Source: Alphaproteobacteria bacterium (GTDB lineage Bacteria; Pseudomonadota; Alphaproteobacteria; DAOWDM01). From it: a DNA stretch of 7,388 nt. The notes beneath the pieces are model-generated. The model made no database searches. It had not been told where the DNA came from and saw only the letters and a list, made by a program, of their open reading frames with translations. Positions within the stretch are counted from its first letter, which is position 1. Each line of letters begins with the position of its first letter. The DNA is taken from the NCBI GenBank assembly GCA_030639035.1, contig DAOWDM010000125.1, positions 1 through 7,388 of the forward strand, written 5' to 3'. This document shows positions 1 to 6,266 of this stretch, piece by piece. The translations under genes and the position numbers were made by a program.

Positions 1-917
1 ATACTGGCAATCTTAATGTCAGGCCATACGGTGCTTTCAGCTAAGGTATAATTGGAATAAGTACCCAAATCCATATCTTGCAATTCACGAAAAGTGAGCA
101 TTTGCAAATCAGGAAAGTTGACTTGTTTACCTTCTTTGTTGAAATAGCCCATCATTGGACGGTCAAATGTAGCGTTTATAGTAGCCTTGATATATTCCTC
201 GCCACCTGTGCATTTATAGAAATAATCAGGAATGCCTCCGTGAATGCCAAGCTTTGTACAATATTCCATAGATGAATGTGTTGTTTTTGGCGTTGCATTT
301 GCTTCAGTATAAGGAGATGAATTTTCACTGATAGCATAAAAGAAAGGTGTTAGATAAAACCCTCTTCGCAGGCAGTTCCAGAGGTGGTCTGTATCCTTGT
401 AACTGATGCTGGCGTGAAGAGGAACAGTGTTAAAAGTATAAAGAAGACCATTTCTTCCGAAATTATGTTTAAGAATAGGAAGCATCATCTGAAAGCGTTC
501 ACGAGGGACTATATTGTCCCAACCTTCTTCAGCTGTTGTAAAAGGGTTAGGAGTAAATGGACACATTCTAACGCCAAGTGAAGATGCAATTCTGACTTTT
601 TCTGCCATAAATCTATCTTGCTGCTTGAATAACTGTTCTAATTGTGTATTTGGAACAGCAGATGTTGGAGTTTCAATGCAGTTTGAACAACTCTCAAGTG
701 CGTTTTCTATGTCTAGCTTGTCTAATTCTTCCCTAAATTGAGCTGACTGTTCTTTGTTCATCATGCTCATATCTGGACTATCTGGGTCATAATAGATAGT
801 CTCTATTTCTGCACCGATTTTTAAATCTTGGAAATCTTCGCCTGTCCCCATGTACATATCTATAACATCTTCTGGCTTCTCAACCAGTTGATCCTGCCCA
901 GATTTTACATGCGTCAT
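1..917 (-). CDS. Glutamate-cysteine ligase (GCS2-type) family enzyme, 3' end outside window
   Basis: An uninterrupted frame of 305 codons runs from ATG at 917 off the left edge, so the C-terminus is missing. The start is supported by an AGGA Shine-Dalgarno at 927-930, nine bases upstream. Similarity is to the plant/alphaproteobacterial GCS2 fold, which joins glutamate to an amino group using ATP. Features seen are GAEIE (35-39) at the usual first metal/ATP glutamate strand, IETP (81-84), and a block near 168-203 (HASIS, then SENSSPY) that parallels the family's N-x-D and FANSPF region. Later blocks near 253-264 and 274-300 also match in pattern. The match is divergent, so the acceptor need not be cysteine. 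It lies 36 bases downstream of ectC on the same strand and is probably co-transcribed. Family assignment is fairly confident; substrate is unknown. Confidence 0.7.
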   Translation of the reverse strand, partial: MTHVKSGQDQLVEKPEDVIDMYMGTGEDFQDLKIGAEIETIYYDPDSPDMSMMNKEQSAQFREELDKLDIENALESCSNCIETPTSAVPNTQLEQLFKQQDRFMAEKVRIASSLGVRMCPFTPNPFTTAEEGWDNIVPRERFQMMLPILKHNFGRNGLLYTFNTVPLHASISYKDTDHLWNCLRRGFYLTPFFYAISENSSPYTEANATPKTTHSSMEYCTKLGIHGGIPDYFYKCTGGEEYIKATINATFDRPMMGYFNKEGKQVNFPDLQMLTFRELQDMDLGTYSNYTLAESTVWPDIKIAS

Positions 918-953
918 CTTTATCTTTCCTAATTTTTTCTAATACAGATGTAT

Positions 954-1358
954 TTACCCGTTGTGGTGTGCTGCGTAAACAGAACTTCCTTCGCCATTTA
1001 AATCATGACATTCTGTTCCGATTAACGGTGGGTTAAAAACACAGACGAGGTGTAGTTCAACATCTGGATCTGCACGCAGTATATGTTCATCATTCTGGTC
1101 AAGTGCGTACATTACACCTGGCTCAATCCGATGCACTTTCCCGTCCATATCTTCAACTTCACCGCTGCCTGAAATGCAGTAGCATGTTTCAAGGTGGTTT
1201 TTATATTGAAGGTGAGATTCTGTCCCTGGATTAACAATTGTATGTGTTAGACCATAACCCATTTTGTCTTTTTCCAATAAAAAGCGATGACTAGTACCAT
1301 TTCCCCATTGTACTTGTCGTTCTGTTCCAGAAATATCGTTAAGGTTTTTTATAATCAT
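954..1358 (-). CDS. ectC: L-ectoine synthase
   Basis: This is a 134-aa cupin that closes N-gamma-acetyl-diaminobutyrate to ectoine, a cytoplasmic compatible solute. Length and numbering match the EctC family (about 130 aa). The N-terminus MIIKNL matches the usual MIVRNL. The iron ligands known from characterised EctC enzymes are present as Glu57, Tyr84 and His92, with Tyr52 and His55 in the YKNHLE motif, LDQNDEH at 86-92 and VCVF at 105-108. The frame stays open upstream to 1460, and there is another ATG at 1373. I chose 1358 from the family N-terminus, a GAGTG eight bases upstream, and a candidate promoter at 1401-1428 that would exclude the 1460 start. No ectA, ectB or aspartokinase gene is upstream, where a Sel1-SPOR gene sits instead. 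The next gene downstream is the GCS2-like ligase. Confidence 0.92.
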   Translation of the reverse strand: MIIKNLNDISGTERQVQWGNGTSHRFLLEKDKMGYGLTHTIVNPGTESHLQYKNHLETCYCISGSGEVEDMDGKVHRIEPGVMYALDQNDEHILRADPDVELHLVCVFNPPLIGTECHDLNGEGSSVYAAHHNG

Positions 1359-1400
1359 TATATTTACACTCATTTTTAAAATTCTAATGCTTTGATAGTA

Positions 1401-1428
1401 AATATAAAGCAAAAAAAAAGATTGTAAA
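1401..1428 (-). promoter_or_regulatory. Candidate sigma-70 promoter of ectC with T9 spacer tract
   Basis: On the minus strand there is TTTACA (1423-1428), a 16-base spacer (1407-1422) and TATATT (1401-1406). Each hexamer is five of six to consensus. Transcription would start near 1394, giving a leader of about 36 bases to the chosen ectC ATG. The spacer contains a run of nine T. Predicted by eye only. Confidence 0.45.
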
Positions 1429-1517
1429 TTGTTTTGTCTAAAAAAACTACTTCTTATCAATCATATTTACAAGTTTAATAAGGGGTAGGGTAAAGAATGA
1501 CAAGAGGGGTAAACGTT

Positions 1518-2372
1518 CTAGTGAACGCGGTGTCCTTTTTTGTTGTATATTATGCAGTAATGTTTGTTCTTTTTGAATTCTGTGCATAATTTTTTTACGT
1601 TTGATGCTGTGCCGACTGCGTGTAGGCGGTAGATTGTGCCTTTTTTAGGAGTGTTTATAAGAGTTATCTTTTTTGTAAAAAGGTGGTGGTTTTTGTAGTG
1701 TTCTTTAAGAAAATTCCACCCAAGTTCTGTGTTTTTATGAACTCCATAAGAACCAATGTGAGCCATAAGTTCATTTGCAGGAGTTTTTTCTTTAGTTTCG
1801 AGGATGTTTTTTTGAGGCTTTGGTAAAACAGCTAACTTAGTTTCAGTTAAAGGTATTGTCTTGTTTTCTTCTTTTTTAGCAACAGAAGATTTTGATGGTG
1901 TTGATGGTGTTGATGGAACAATGGCTACATTTTTTTGCATCTTTTCTAACATAATATTAGCATGTTTATTGCCTTGTTTTGCTGATTTTTCCAGCCAACG
2001 CATAGCCTCAACTTCATCTTTAGGAACGCCTTCTCCTCTGAAATAAAGAATCGCAAGATTATATTGAGCCCTGTCGAATCCGACTTTTGCTGCTCTGTGA
2101 TACCAGTAGGCTGCTCGTGCAGAATTGAGTTCTACGCCTTTTCCCCATCGGTATAAATGCCCAAGATTCCTCTGTGCAGCAAGGTCTCCATTTTCAGCAG
2201 CTTTTTCCCATTCTTGAAAAGCTGTTTCGTAGTCTTTGGTATCGTATGCAGCAACTCCTTTTGCAAAGTCAGCATAAGACTGAACTGGAGCAAAGATAAA
2301 AAAGATAGCTGTTAAAATAATTCCAATACGCAAAAGCACTTTAATTTTTCCACTTATAACCAAAATTTTCAA
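1518..2372 (-). CDS. Exported Sel1-repeat protein with C-terminal SPOR-like domain
   Basis: The protein is 284 aa from a TTG start. A hydrophobic segment at about 13-30 ends in SYA, giving a predicted signal-peptidase site after Ala34. Residues 47-145 hold about three Sel1 (TPR-like) repeats with the A-x-x-x-L-G-x-x-Y and G-x-G-V pattern, a protein-interaction scaffold. A low-complexity Ser/Thr/Pro and Lys/Glu linker (about 150-195) leads to a C-terminal region (about 200-280; MAHIGSYG, then YRLHAVG) that resembles a SPOR domain, which binds denuded septal peptidoglycan. A periplasmic role at the envelope or division site is inferred, not shown. The TTG start has no clear ribosome site. A GTG at 2339, with GGA nine bases upstream and a cleaner signal peptide, is a good alternative. 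It follows recR by 47 bases. Confidence 0.75.
   Translation of the reverse strand: MKILVISGKIKVLLRIGIILTAIFFIFAPVQSYADFAKGVAAYDTKDYETAFQEWEKAAENGDLAAQRNLGHLYRWGKGVELNSARAAYWYHRAAKVGFDRAQYNLAILYFRGEGVPKDEVEAMRWLEKSAKQGNKHANIMLEKMQKNVAIVPSTPSTPSKSSVAKKEENKTIPLTETKLAVLPKPQKNILETKEKTPANELMAHIGSYGVHKNTELGWNFLKEHYKNHHLFTKKITLINTPKKGTIYRLHAVGTASNVKKLCTEFKKNKHYCIIYNKKGHRVH
1892..1916. repeat. 9-bp tandem repeat in the Sel1-SPOR linker
   Basis: The unit TTGATGGTG occurs 2.8 times head to tail. On the coding strand it encodes the Pro-Ser-Thr-Pro-Ser-Thr-Pro stretch of the linker. The unit is a multiple of three, so copy-number change would only lengthen or shorten the linker. Confidence 0.75.
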
Positions 2373-2419
2373 GAATTGTATTTTAATGCACGAACTAACA
2401 ACTATAAAGACTTTTATTC

Positions 2420-3016
2420 TTAATTTATCTCTCTGCGTGCATTTATTGCTGTTTGTATAGTTCCGTCATCAAGGTAATCTAGTTCTCCACCAACGGGGAC
2501 TCCATGAGCAATCCCTGATACTTTAACGCTCGTTTTTTTGATTCTATCTGCAATGTAATGGACTGTAATTTGTCCTTCAACAGTAGCTGAAAGGGCAAGA
2601 ATCACCTCTTTGATTTCACCAGAAGACAGTTTTTCAATAAGTTTTTCAATATTTAAGTCGTCAGGTCCTATGCCGTCTAAGGCAGAAAGATTTCCTCCTA
2701 GAACATGGTATTTGCCATTATATGCTGAGGTTCTTTCCATCGCCCATAAATCAGCTACATCTTGAACAACACAAATTATTGATGAATCACGTTTATGACT
2801 GGCACAGACATGGCATGGATTTTGTGAATCGTAATTTCCGCATATAGAACATATGCTAACAGTCGCCTCTACCTCTTTTAGTGCTTTTATGAGCTGTCCT
2901 AGAAAAGAATCTTTCTTTTTTACAATATATAAAGCGACTCTTCTGGCAGAACGAGGTCCAAGACCTGGTAGTCTTGAAAGCATTTTAATTAGCTGTTCTA
3001 TTTCTGAGCCTATCAT
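2420..3016 (-). CDS. recR: Recombination mediator protein RecR
   Basis: This 198-aa protein is of normal RecR length. With RecO (and RecF) it loads RecA at gaps in single-stranded DNA. Visible domains are a helix-hairpin-helix (about 13-30, LPGLGPRSARR), a four-cysteine zinc finger (Cys56, Cys59, Cys68, Cys71), a Toprim domain (about 78-170), and the C-terminal Walker-B-like motif GVPVGGELDYLDDGT. In the first Toprim strand the usual VVED reads VVQD, with Gln85 in place of Glu. The ATG overlaps the ybaB stop as TAATG, implying translational coupling, since no strong Shine-Dalgarno is present. It is the last member of the dnaX-ybaB-recR unit. Confidence 0.97.
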   Translation of the reverse strand: MIGSEIEQLIKMLSRLPGLGPRSARRVALYIVKKKDSFLGQLIKALKEVEATVSICSICGNYDSQNPCHVCASHKRDSSIICVVQDVADLWAMERTSAYNGKYHVLGGNLSALDGIGPDDLNIEKLIEKLSSGEIKEVILALSATVEGQITVHYIADRIKKTSVKVSGIAHGVPVGGELDYLDDGTIQTAINARREIN

Positions 3017-3336
3017 TAAAAAGGAAGGTTGAAGCCAGCAGGAAGCTGCATGCCACCTGTTATTTTTGTCATTTCATTCTGTGTATGAGCTTCAAGTTTG
3101 CTTTTCGCATCATTAAAAGCTGCAACGATTAAATCTTCCAAAACTTCAACTTCTTCTGGGGCAACTATAGATTTATCTATGCTAAGTTTACGCACTTCAC
3201 CTTTGCCACCAATGCAAATAGAAACCAACTCACCACCTGAAGTTCCTGTTATTTCAACTTTTTTCAGACTTTCTTCCATTTCTACCAGATTGCTTTTCAT
3301 TTCACTGGCTTGTTTCATTATTTTTCCAAAATCCAT
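3016..3336 (-). CDS. ybaB: YbaB/EbfC family nucleoid-associated protein
   Basis: The protein is 106 aa, the usual length of this family of small dimeric DNA-binding proteins that coat the nucleoid. Features seen are an N-terminal helix with the family's KIMKQASEMK pattern, the central GELVSICIGGKGEVRKLSID strand region, a helix rich in acidic residues (about 60-85), and a Gly/Pro-rich C-terminus (GGMQLPAGFNLPF). The start has a good GGAG at 3344-3347, seven bases upstream. It follows dnaX by 18 bases and overlaps recR by one base. This position between dnaX and recR is conserved across bacteria and strengthens the call. Confidence 0.96.
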   Translation of the reverse strand: MDFGKIMKQASEMKSNLVEMEESLKKVEITGTSGGELVSICIGGKGEVRKLSIDKSIVAPEEVEVLEDLIVAAFNDAKSKLEAHTQNEMTKITGGMQLPAGFNLPF

Positions 3337-3354
3337 TTTTTATCTCCGTAATTT

Positions 3355-5019
3355 TTATTCTGTTTTTTGTTCCAGCGTTTTTACATCTGTTACGCAAGAA
3401 CCGTTAAAAGTCTCAAGGACATTCTTTACAATAGGATTCTCTGTAGCATCTTCTCGTTTTTGCGAAGCTATAGAATCAGCTTGTTCTTTAAGAGTCGTTT
3501 CACCTTTAGAACTGCTTGAAACATAAATATTCCATTTAATATTAGTCCATTCGCTTAACATTTTTGCTGTTTTTAATGCTAAATCTTTGTCTGCAAATGG
3601 TTCGAGGCTGATTTCAATCATACCTTGTTCAAAACGTATAAGATGAACAGCTTCTTTTAGCTGATTAGCAATTAGAACTTCTTTTTTTTCATCAAATAGA
3701 GCTACAACTTCTTCAAAGCTTTCAGGTAGTTTTTTTTTAAGTGGAGACTGTGGAGTCTCAGGTTTTGCAACTACTGTTTCCTGTGCTTTTTCTTGTTTAG
3801 TTTCAATAGAATTTACTACAGGCGTTGAAATGTTTCCGTTTTTTGCATCTTTTTGTATTTTTTTAATTGTATCTTCTGGAGTTGGCAAATCAGCTACATA
3901 AGAAATACGAATAAGCAGCATTTCCACGGCTTGCAAAGAAGAAGGTGCAAACTGTGCTTCTCTCAGTCCTTTAAGCAGCATTTGCCACGTGCGGGCAAGG
4001 ATAGCCATAGAAAGCTTTTTAGACATTTCCGAACAGCGTTTTTCCATTCCTGCAATTTTAGAATCGCTAATAGTAAAAGGAGCGGCTTTCATGCGAGTAA
4101 GCCAATGCGTGATTTCCATCAAATCCTGAACAACAACCAAAGGATTAGCCCCAAGTACATATTGTTCAGAAAAAAGTTCAAGAGCTTCCTTAATGTTTCC
4201 GCTCATCAAATAATCGAATAAATCAAGCGTAACTGTTCTATCGACAAGCCCAACCATTTCTCTTATTTGTTTGGCTGTAACAGTTCCTTTGCCGTGGACT
4301 ATCGCCTGATCCAGAACAGAAAGACCGTCACGAACCGAACCATCTGCTGCTTTTGCAATAAGATGTAGGGCTTTTTCTTCTATGTGGACGTTTTCTTTTG
4401 CCGCAATTGAACCATAATGCTTAGTCAGAGTTTCCATACTGACTCTGCGTAAATCAAACCTTTGACAGCGAGACAATACAGTAACAGGAACTTTACGTAT
4501 TTCAGTTGTTGCGAAAATAAATTTTACATGTTCTGGAGGTTCTTCAAGCGTTTTTAGCAATGCATTAAAAGCATTTTTAGAAAGCATGTGAACTTCATCG
4601 ATTACATAAATTTTAAAACGAGCTGAAGCAGGACGATAACGCACGCCTTCAAGAATCTCACGTATATCATCGACTCCAGTTCGGCTGGCGGCGTCCATTT
4701 CCTGAACGTCCATAAGGCGATCTTCTGTTATCGCTTTGCAGTACTCGCAAACACCGCATGGATTAACTGTAGGTTCACCCTTTCCATCAGCTCCAACACA
4801 GTTGAGAGCTTTGGCTATAATTCTTGCTGTTGTGGTTTTTCCTACCCCTCGCACACCCGTCAACATATACGCATGGGCAAGTTTGCCTGTCGTTATGGCA
4901 TTGGTAACTGTACGAACAAGTGCTTCCTGTCCGATGATTTCGGAAAAGGTTGCAGGACGATATTTGCGTGCAAGAACGCTGTATTTGCTAGAATTGCTAT
5001 CTTGAATAATGTCCGCCAT
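3355..5019 (-). CDS. dnaX: DNA polymerase III subunits tau/gamma
   Basis: This 554-aa clamp-loader ATPase loads the beta clamp and, in the full-length tau form, tethers the polymerase. Features seen are ARKYRPATF (17-25), Walker A GVRGVGKT (55-62), zinc-binding Cys74, Cys88, Cys91 and Cys94, Walker B with DEVH (141-144), sensor 1 FATTE (169-173), and the SRC motif with the arginine finger (183-185). The C-terminal third is divergent, as is normal for tau. I chose ATG 5019 because homologues begin a few residues before the ARKYRP motif. The frame stays open to 5256, but that stretch is the SRP RNA gene and part of a mobile element. No clear Shine-Dalgarno precedes 5019. An A9 run at codons 428-430 predicts a short gamma-like product (see separate entry). 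Confidence 0.97.
   Translation of the reverse strand: MADIIQDSNSSKYSVLARKYRPATFSEIIGQEALVRTVTNAITTGKLAHAYMLTGVRGVGKTTTARIIAKALNCVGADGKGEPTVNPCGVCEYCKAITEDRLMDVQEMDAASRTGVDDIREILEGVRYRPASARFKIYVIDEVHMLSKNAFNALLKTLEEPPEHVKFIFATTEIRKVPVTVLSRCQRFDLRRVSMETLTKHYGSIAAKENVHIEEKALHLIAKAADGSVRDGLSVLDQAIVHGKGTVTAKQIREMVGLVDRTVTLDLFDYLMSGNIKEALELFSEQYVLGANPLVVVQDLMEITHWLTRMKAAPFTISDSKIAGMEKRCSEMSKKLSMAILARTWQMLLKGLREAQFAPSSLQAVEMLLIRISYVADLPTPEDTIKKIQKDAKNGNISTPVVNSIETKQEKAQETVVAKPETPQSPLKKKLPESFEEVVALFDEKKEVLIANQLKEAVHLIRFEQGMIEISLEPFADKDLALKTAKMLSEWTNIKWNIYVSSSSKGETTLKEQADSIASQKREDATENPIVKNVLETFNGSCVTDVKTLEQKTE
3722..3759 (-). other. dnaX slippage/frameshift site: hairpin plus A9
   Basis: On the coding strand, GAGACT (3754-3759), loop CCAC and AGTCTC (3744-3749) form a perfect 6-bp stem. 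CACTT and then nine A (3738-3730), read as AAA AAA AAA (Lys428-430), follow it. The A AAA AAA heptamer is in the phase needed for -1 tandem slippage. After a -1 shift, or one extra A in the mRNA, two Thr codons and TGA (3724-3722) follow, giving 432 aa. With one A lost, the frame ends after 11 codons. This mirrors known gamma production: E. coli gamma is 431 aa by ribosomal frameshift, and Thermus dnaX uses A9 transcript slippage. The sequence is seen; the function is inferred. Confidence 0.7.
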
Positions 5020-5056
5020 AAAAACAGAATCGATACCAGAAAAAATAGATAAAAGT

Positions 5057-5152
5057 GGGAAATCGGACAATGACCCGAACTTAAAATCGTTATGGCTGCT
5101 TCCTTCCAGACCTGACCAGATTGGCGAATAGTTCGCCCACCGCCGATTTCCC
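5057..5152 (-). ncRNA. ffs: Signal recognition particle RNA (4.5S type)
   Basis: This 96-base RNA pairs with Ffh to target ribosomes making membrane proteins. The minus strand contains GGTCAGGTCTGGAAGGAAGC followed by AGCC, the near-invariant apical helix-8 region with its GGAA loop that binds the Ffh M domain. The ends GGGAAATCGG (5152-5143) and CCGATTTCCC (5066-5057) pair perfectly over ten bases, closing the rod. A TTCGGGT segment on the 3' arm is also typical. Its position directly upstream of dnaX is conserved in many bacteria. U-rich sequence follows the 3' end, but no clean terminator hairpin, so read-through into dnaX is possible. Confidence 0.96.
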
Positions 5153-5158
5153 GATGAC

Positions 5159-5189
5159 ACTATAACAGAATATAGGGGTATAAAAGCAA
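5159..5189 (-). promoter_or_regulatory. Candidate ffs promoter (extended -10)
   Basis: On the minus strand, TGTTATAGT (5167-5159) is an extended -10 (TG-n-TATAGT, five of six to TATAAT). It ends six bases before the G-rich start of the SRP RNA. A weak TTGCTT (5184-5189) lies 19 bases upstream. The promoter may also serve dnaX, ybaB and recR. The MITE-like element and its target duplication begin at 5195, just upstream. Confidence 0.5.
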
Positions 5190-5199
5190 GACTTATTCT

Positions 5200-5341
5200 G
5201 ACGCTGTCGAAAAATATCGTCTTTTGCACCAAATCACTGCAATTTGATTTTTTCAAAACGCATGTACTTTTAGTACGCTTACCTTTTTAAAAAATAAAAT
5301 CACAGTGCCTTGTTACAAAATACTCGTTTTTCGATAGCGTC
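5200..5341. mobile_element. MITE-like palindromic element with target duplication
   Basis: The 142-bp stretch has terminal inverted repeats GACGCTGTCGAAAAA (left) and, read inward from the right, GACGCTATCGAAAAA, 14 of 15 identical. The homology between the arms continues inward, imperfectly, to a central GTAC-TTTTA-GTAC hairpin, so the whole element is a decayed palindrome. It is flanked by ATTCT at 5195-5199 and 5342-5346, a 5-bp direct repeat. Equally, the ends could be TGACGCT...AGCGTCA with a 3-bp TTC duplication. It has no coding capacity. Insertion was at the last codons of pheA and left the pheA stop intact. No parental transposase is in the window, so the family is unknown. Confidence 0.72.
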
Positions 5342-5344
5342 ATT

Positions 5345-6220
5345 CTACAGTTTTTCTATTCTTCTTTCCAGCCTGTATTGATGGGCTGGATAAGTCCCTA
5401 AAATGGTTACTTCGTGCGAGAAGAAACCAAGCTCTTCAAGGGCTAATTGTAAGCTGCGTTCTTCAGGGTGTCCCTCGGCATCTGCATAAAATTGTGCTGC
5501 AACAAAATCTCCACCTACAATATAACTTTCTAGTTTTGTCAAGTTGATGCCGTTTGTAGCAAACCCTCCAAGAACCTTGTATAAAGCAGCGGGAATATTT
5601 TTTACACGGAAAATCATTGATGTAACAACAGGGCAGCTTCCAATTGACGGAATGGTTTTTTCTTTCGACATAACAAGAAATCTTGTTGTGTTGTTTTCAG
5701 AGTTTTCAATATTCTCTTTTAACGAGGTAAGTCCATAGATTTCACCTGCAAGTTTAGAGGCTATGGCAGCTTTAGTAATATCATCATCTTTAGCTATTTT
5801 TTCGGCAGCTCTAGCTGTGTCTGCAAAAGATAAAGGCTCGATTCTAAGGTTTCGAATCACATCGCTGCATTGAGAAAGAGCCTGAACATGACTGCGTACA
5901 GTTTTGATTGTTTCAAGAGTCGCACCTTTTGGAGCTAGCAGATTATGCTCAATTCTCTGAAAATGTTCACCGACAGCATACAGCCTATATTTGGGTAGAA
6001 GAATATGAATGTCTGCAACACGTCCAGCTACGGAATTTTCTATCGGAAGCATAGCCAGCCTAGCTTTTCCTTTCTCCACAGCTACAAATACATCTTCAAA
6101 TGAGTGGCAGGGAAGAACCTCCATATCAGGAAACGCAGAAAGGCATGATATATGCGAATATGCCCCAAGACTCCCCTGAAAAGCTATTGTATTTAATGCG
6201 TCTTTTGTTTTATTGATCAT
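5345..6220 (-). CDS. pheA: Prephenate dehydratase
   Basis: This 291-aa monofunctional enzyme converts prephenate to phenylpyruvate in phenylalanine synthesis. It lacks a chorismate mutase domain. The catalytic region spans about 10-186 with FQGSLGAYSH (14-23), LPIENS (58-63), GRVADIH (66-72) and NNTTRF (176-181), which contains the catalytic Thr of the TRF motif. A C-terminal ACT domain (about 200-275) follows. Its usual Phe-binding ESRP reads ESYI (231-234), as I recall for alphaproteobacterial homologues, so feedback control may differ. The ATG at 6220 has only a weak upstream GAAG. The stop codon (5345-5347) overlaps the target duplication of the palindromic element, so the insertion spared the protein or changed only its last residues. 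Confidence 0.95.
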   Translation of the reverse strand: MINKTKDALNTIAFQGSLGAYSHISCLSAFPDMEVLPCHSFEDVFVAVEKGKARLAMLPIENSVAGRVADIHILLPKYRLYAVGEHFQRIEHNLLAPKGATLETIKTVRSHVQALSQCSDVIRNLRIEPLSFADTARAAEKIAKDDDITKAAIASKLAGEIYGLTSLKENIENSENNTTRFLVMSKEKTIPSIGSCPVVTSMIFRVKNIPAALYKVLGGFATNGINLTKLESYIVGGDFVAAQFYADAEGHPEERSLQLALEELGFFSHEVTILGTYPAHQYRLERRIEKL

Positions 6221-6266
6221 AGTGATAAAGCTTCAAAGTTTCTATCCGAACATGATTAACAGTCAG

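Noticed and set aside
78..741. Three plus-strand open frames of 65-75 codons
   Set aside because: They are antisense to the continuous GCS2-like frame, overlap one another, and have no protein-like motifs.
941..954. Palindrome AATACAGATGTATT after ectC as a terminator
   Set aside because: It is short, AT-only at the base, and has no following T-run. The downstream gene starts 36 bases later with a good ribosome site, so read-through is expected.
1359..1460. Longer ectC start at 1460
   Set aside because: The extra 34 residues are not part of the EctC family, and the likely promoter lies inside this stretch.
3098..3526. Plus-strand open frame of 142 codons
   Set aside because: Antisense to ybaB and the end of dnaX, which are firmly identified. 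The composition is a Ser-rich shadow.
3682..3689. Second homopolymer (A8 on the coding strand) in dnaX as another slippage site
   Set aside because: It has no adjacent hairpin and lies downstream of the A9 site. It reads as ordinary Lys/Glu codons.
3853..5005. Plus-strand open frames at 3853-4221 and 4736-5005
   Set aside because: Both are shadows of the conserved ATPase and middle part of dnaX.
5020..5056. T-rich stretch after the SRP RNA as an intrinsic terminator
   Set aside because: There is no local strong hairpin directly before the T tracts. The closing SRP stem is long-range, so I leave termination open.
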